Virus record (IMG/VR): IMGVR_UViG_3300046006_001093
Location: 1-37,257 of that record
Direction: 5' to 3' (one strand)
DNA length: 37,257 nucleotides
Source: a virus
The position numbers were made by a program, and so were the translations under genes. Position 1 is the first letter of the stretch; every line of letters begins with the position of its first letter. Of the stretch, positions 34,406 to 37,257 are shown one piece after another. The notes beneath the pieces are model-generated. The model ran no database searches, had not been told where the DNA came from, and was given only the letters and a program-made list of their open reading frames with translations.

Positions 34406-35117
34406 TCGTAAGAAAAAAAAATTTTACTTAGGAGCACATTGGGGCACCATTGATGATGGATATATCTGTTCATCACGGTGGATGAAAAACACATATAAAA
34501 GACGACCTCAAGATTTTAAAAGGCGTATATTAGAAAAAGTAATATCAAACAAAGAAGAAATGTTTTTGAGAGAAGAAAATTGGTTGTCTCATATAAAAGA
34601 TAGTGAGTTAGGTATAAAATATTACAATTTACAAAAACACTGGAAACATTGGAATAGTAATCAAGAAAAATCGTTAACAGTTCGTGAAAAGTTATCTGAG
34701 GCATCAAAGAGACTGCATCAAGATCCCGAATATAAGAAAAATTATATTGAAGGTCGTAAAAAGATGCCTCCTCAGACACAAGAACAAATAGACAAGAGAG
34801 CCAAATCTAATACTGGTAAAAAACGTACAGAAGAAACTAAACAGAAGATAAGCGATAGTAACAAAGGTAAAGTTTTAGGTCCTTTAACCGAAGAACATCG
34901 TTTAAAAGTAAGTGAAGCCCTTAAAGGAAAAAAGAATCCTTTTTATGGCAAAACGCATGAACCTGAACTAAAGAAACGTATGAACGAAAAAACCAGTGCC
35001 ACTATGAAGGGTAAAATACCCGCAAACATACCAACAGGATTTTGGTGGAATAACGGCATCATAAATAAAAGAAGTTTAGAATGTCCTGATAATAATTGGA
35101 CAAGAGGAAGACTTTAA
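34368..35117 (+). CDS. GIY-YIG homing endonuclease with NUMOD repeats
   Basis: 249 residues. The catalytic domain is at the N-terminus: KYGIIYLWF (the GIY part) with FYLGAHWG (the YIG part), a basic HxxG region GYICSSRWMKNTYKRRPQDFKRRIL (about 31-55, quoted in part) and Glu70 in LREENWL, the usual metal-binding glutamate. Residues 105-200 are DNA-binding NUMOD3-type repeats (TEETKQKISDSNKGK, TEEHRLKVSEALKGKKNPF). The C-terminal WWNNGIINKRSLECP resembles other phage endonucleases of this type. It is a free-standing enzyme (no intron signs) that would cut gp13-gp14 DNA of related phages lacking it. It overlaps the gp13 end by 38 bases and lies three bases from the gp14 start. Confidence 0.9.
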   Translation: MQQKYGIIYLWFDRKKKKFYLGAHWGTIDDGYICSSRWMKNTYKRRPQDFKRRILEKVISNKEEMFLREENWLSHIKDSELGIKYYNLQKHWKHWNSNQEKSLTVREKLSEASKRLHQDPEYKKNYIEGRKKMPPQTQEQIDKRAKSNTGKKRTEETKQKISDSNKGKVLGPLTEEHRLKVSEALKGKKNPFYGKTHEPELKKRMNEKTSATMKGKIPANIPTGFWWNNGIINKRSLECPDNNWTRGRL

Positions 35118-35120
35118 AAA

Positions 35121-35993
35121 ATGGCAACTTCTCACTACTTCAATAATTATTCTGGGGCGGCCACAAACGAACAACGTCTCATGGAAGAAGTTGTCACTGA
35201 ATCTATTAAGATTATGGGCCATGACGTTTATTACATCCCCCGTGAAGGATTCAATGAGACAGATATTCTCTTCGGTGAAAATCCTCAGTCTAAGTTTGAG
35301 CGCGCCTATCACATGGAAATGTATCTGGCTAACGTAGAAGGATACGAAGGTGACGGCGACTTCTTCTCAAAGTTTGGTTTAGAAATTAGAGATACATCTA
35401 ACTTTGTTGTGTCAAGACTTACATTTGAAAAATATGTGCCGTCTTCTCTAGCAGTAAGACCAAAAGAAGGTGATCTTGTATTTGTTCCTGTAATGCAGAA
35501 GTTGTTTGAAATTAAGTTCGTTGAAGAAGAATTGATGTTCTTCTCAATAGGTAAGAGAACACCATACATATACGAATTGCGTTGTGAACTCTTCCGTTAC
35601 TCACAAGAAAGCCTCAATACAGGCGTCGAAGAAGTGGATCATGTGGAACATACACTGGGCTATACAATTGATATGGATTTAAACAATGGTTCTGGCAATT
35701 ATAATATAGAGGAAAGAGTATATCAGGGTGCAAACCTAGCATATTCTACAGCCTCGGCTGATGTGAAAGACTGGGATCCTATCACACAAAAAATTCAACT
35801 TATCAATATCATTGGTCAATTCCAAGCTAATGCAAATGTTATTGGATCAACTTCAAACACTATATATAACGTATCTATATTCGATGACCTTGGAGACAAT
35901 ACAGATTACGACACATATGATAATAGAAACATTCAGACTGAAGCTGACGCATTTATCGACTTCAGCGAAATAAATCCTTTTGGAAAACCATAA
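35121..35993 (+). CDS. 14: Neck protein gp14
   Basis: 290 residues against 256 in T4. N-terminal blocks NEQRLMEEVVTESIKIMGHDVYYIPRE and ETDILFGENPQSKF match gp14 of T4-like phages, as do AYHMEMYLANVEGYEGDGDFFSKFGLEIRD and RPKEGDLVFVPVMQKLFEIKFVE (given here as landmarks in parts). It joins the head to the tail with gp13. A VYQG-type beta module (about residues 188-257: EERVYQGANL, WDPITQKIQLIN, YNVSIFDD) is inserted near the C-terminus and explains most of the extra length; it also appears in gp8 and gp15. The gene is followed directly by gp15 (TAATG overlap). Confidence 0.92.
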   Translation: MATSHYFNNYSGAATNEQRLMEEVVTESIKIMGHDVYYIPREGFNETDILFGENPQSKFERAYHMEMYLANVEGYEGDGDFFSKFGLEIRDTSNFVVSRLTFEKYVPSSLAVRPKEGDLVFVPVMQKLFEIKFVEEELMFFSIGKRTPYIYELRCELFRYSQESLNTGVEEVDHVEHTLGYTIDMDLNNGSGNYNIEERVYQGANLAYSTASADVKDWDPITQKIQLINIIGQFQANANVIGSTSNTIYNVSIFDDLGDNTDYDTYDNRNIQTEADAFIDFSEINPFGKP

Positions 35994-37000
35994 TGCTCAG
36001 TAATCGACATTTTTATTATCAACTGACAAGAAAGTATGTTATCGCATTCGGTAACATGTTCAACAACATTTCGTTGATAAGAAACAACAAAGATACTGGT
36101 GTTGAAATTGAGAGAATGAAGATTCCTCTCCTATATGCACACAAAGAAAAGTATTATGCTCGTCTCCAATCTGATCCAGATTTGCAGAGAGAGTTGCAGG
36201 TTTCTCTTCCACGTATGTCTTTTGAATTGACAGGCATGTCATATGATCCAACAAGAAAGCAAAACTCTTTATTAAGAACAGCTAAAGCTAATACGTCTTC
36301 AAGAGTATCTTCTCAGTATATGGGTGTTCCATATGATTTGGAATTTGAGTTGAACCTATACACCAGAAACATTGATGATGGAACGCAAATAATTGAACAG
36401 ATATTACCATACTTTAATCCAGATTATACTGTAACAGTAAACGTAATACCTGAAATAGGTTTCCTTAAAGATATACCTATCATACTCAATACTGTAACGA
36501 CAAGCGTTGAACATGAAGGTAACTTTGATGCTGTAAGATTTGTCACATGGAGACTAACGTTCTCTATGAAGGCAAACTATTATGGTCCTATCAGTACACC
36601 TAAAATTATTCGTGAAGTCAATACAAATATCTATAATGATCCATCTCTAAAAGCTGGTAATATCATTAGAATCAATACTGACAGTGGTAACAATGGCACA
36701 TATAAGATAGATGACTATGTGTATCAAGGTCCTACATATCAGACAGCTACAGCAGTTGCTCAGGTAATAGAGTGGAATCAACAAAATGGTAGACTCGTAC
36801 TAGGTGGTGCACAAGGACAGTTTAATGTCAACACTGTGATAACAGCGGTGTCAACTAATGCATCATATAATCTGTCTAGCTTTGATGTTTCGCCATTAAA
36901 GTTAGTTAATATCAATATTGTACCTAAACCTAATACGGCAGATCCTGACGATGATTATGGATTTACAACAACAATTACAGAATGGCCAGAGACTGAGTGA
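35993..37000 (+). CDS. 15: Tail sheath terminator gp15
   Basis: 335 residues against 272 in T4. Landmarks shared with T4 gp15 in order: HFYYQLTRKYVIAFGNMFNNI (T4 YFYNSSFRRYATLMGDLFSNI), VPLLYAHKEKYYARL-like PLLYAHKEKYYARL (T4 VPITYASKEHFMMKL), LPRMSFELTGMSYDP (T4 LPRINLHLVDFSYNA), LNLYTRNIDDGTQIIEQILPYFNPDY (T4 LSIFTRYEDDMFQIVEQILPYFQPHF) and RFVTWRLTFSMKANYYGP. Gp15 caps the sheath and tube and connects the tail to the neck. The VYQG-type insertion (about 219-300, DDYVYQGPTYQTATA and RLVLGGAQGQF) accounts for the extra length. Its stop overlaps the gp16 ATG by one base (TGATG). Confidence 0.94.
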   Translation: MLSNRHFYYQLTRKYVIAFGNMFNNISLIRNNKDTGVEIERMKIPLLYAHKEKYYARLQSDPDLQRELQVSLPRMSFELTGMSYDPTRKQNSLLRTAKANTSSRVSSQYMGVPYDLEFELNLYTRNIDDGTQIIEQILPYFNPDYTVTVNVIPEIGFLKDIPIILNTVTTSVEHEGNFDAVRFVTWRLTFSMKANYYGPISTPKIIREVNTNIYNDPSLKAGNIIRINTDSGNNGTYKIDDYVYQGPTYQTATAVAQVIEWNQQNGRLVLGGAQGQFNVNTVITAVSTNASYNLSSFDVSPLKLVNINIVPKPNTADPDDDYGFTTTITEWPETE

Positions 37001-37257
37001 TGAAACAATTAGCTGAAGCTTTAGGTATTGAACATGAACAAGAAATTTTACCTCCTGTAAAGAAGCAGGAAGTAGCTGTTGCACCTGTTCCTACAGAAGA
37101 TCAAGAAGATCAGAAAGATGACTATAAGCTTGCACGCACAACTTTCCGTGATCTTATAGACAAAGGCAACAATGCAATCGAAGGGATTTCTGATCTAGCT
37201 AAACAGAGCGAGAGCCCTAGAGCATATGAAGTTATGGCTACGCTGATGAAAACAGTT
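37000..37257 (+). CDS. 16: Small terminase subunit gp16 (3' partial)
   Basis: 86 residues before the window ends. It begins MKQLAEALGIEHEQEI, followed by a Lys/Glu/Pro/Val linker (PPVKKQEVAVAPVPTEDQED), then DDYKLARTTFRDLIDKGNNAIEG and SESPRAYEVMATLMKT. The last two align with T4 gp16 (DDYGVVRRNMHFQQQML and ADSPRHMEVFATLMGQM). Gp16 forms the ring that stimulates the packaging motor gp17, whose gene should follow outside the window. The start overlaps the gp15 stop in TGATG, so the four genes gp13 to gp16 are coupled except for the endonuclease. Confidence 0.92.
   Translation, partial: MKQLAEALGIEHEQEILPPVKKQEVAVAPVPTEDQEDQKDDYKLARTTFRDLIDKGNNAIEGISDLAKQSESPRAYEVMATLMKTV

Larger units (their letters stand above)
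34307..35117 (+). mobile_element. Homing endonuclease insertion between gp13 and gp14 (approximate)
   Basis: The insertion appears to run from the unusual tail of gp13 (with a late promoter box) through the GIY-YIG gene to just before gp14. The left edge is placed after the Pro-Pro-Gln-Phe-Leu-Leu-Gly that looks like the natural end of gp13. The edge is inferred, not seen as a repeat or a target site. Confidence 0.45.

Noticed and set aside
34307-35117. Group I intron in gp13 carrying the endonuclease
   Set aside because: No gp13 exon follows the endonuclease; gp14 starts three bases later. A free-standing endonuclease fits better.
1-37257. tRNA genes, rRNA, integrase or insertion sequences
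   Set aside because: I saw no cloverleaf, integrase or transposase motif, and almost every base is covered by convincing genes.

Overview
This window is almost certainly part of a T4-like myovirus genome (marine or freshwater type), covering the late structural region from the baseplate wedge to the small terminase. The anchors are recognisable by their residues. They are gp8 (2776-4101), gp13 (33566-34405), gp14 (35121-35993), gp15 (35993-37000) and the start of gp16 (37000 onward), in the same order and strand as in T4. The sequence is AT-rich and nearly gap-free. Start and stop codons often overlap, and TATAAATA boxes like T4 late promoters sit in most of the few real gaps. There are no photosynthesis genes. 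A TctC-type binding protein hints at a proteobacterial host, but that is inference.

Layout. 1-10 kb: the end of a large Gly/Ser/Tyr-repeat tail protein at the T4 gene 7 position, then gp8, then a 1969-residue DUF4815-type structural protein. 10-29 kb: a host-recognition region of fibres and adhesins that stands where T4 has genes 9 to 12 and wac. It holds an S74-type self-cleaving fibre, a 1547-residue fibre, three LamG-like proteins alternating with small acidic proteins, a second modular fibre, three tandem paralogues of an unknown family, and a glycine-rich adhesin. Exact DNA repeats link members of this region and suggest exchange or expansion by recombination. Inside it (24.6-27.5 kb) is a two-gene unit: a GH43/GH130-like beta-propeller protein and a TPR / FkbM methyltransferase / 2OG-Fe(II) oxygenase-like fusion.

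29.3-33.5 kb: an accessory island. Two PP-loop ATPases and a membrane fatty acid hydroxylase are tightly coupled on the plus strand. A QueC-like PP-loop protein with a four-cysteine zinc site lies on the minus strand, the only minus-strand gene here, and has its own late-promoter box. A secreted TctC/Bug-type solute-binding protein follows. This island is the best candidate for an undescribed system: three different PP-loop enzymes, a lipid-modifying enzyme and a carboxylate-type binding protein expressed from a late region. A shared pathway is inference only.

33.5-37.3 kb: the neck and packaging genes, interrupted by a free-standing GIY-YIG homing endonuclease between gp13 and gp14. It appears to carry its own late promoter inside the 3' end of gp13.
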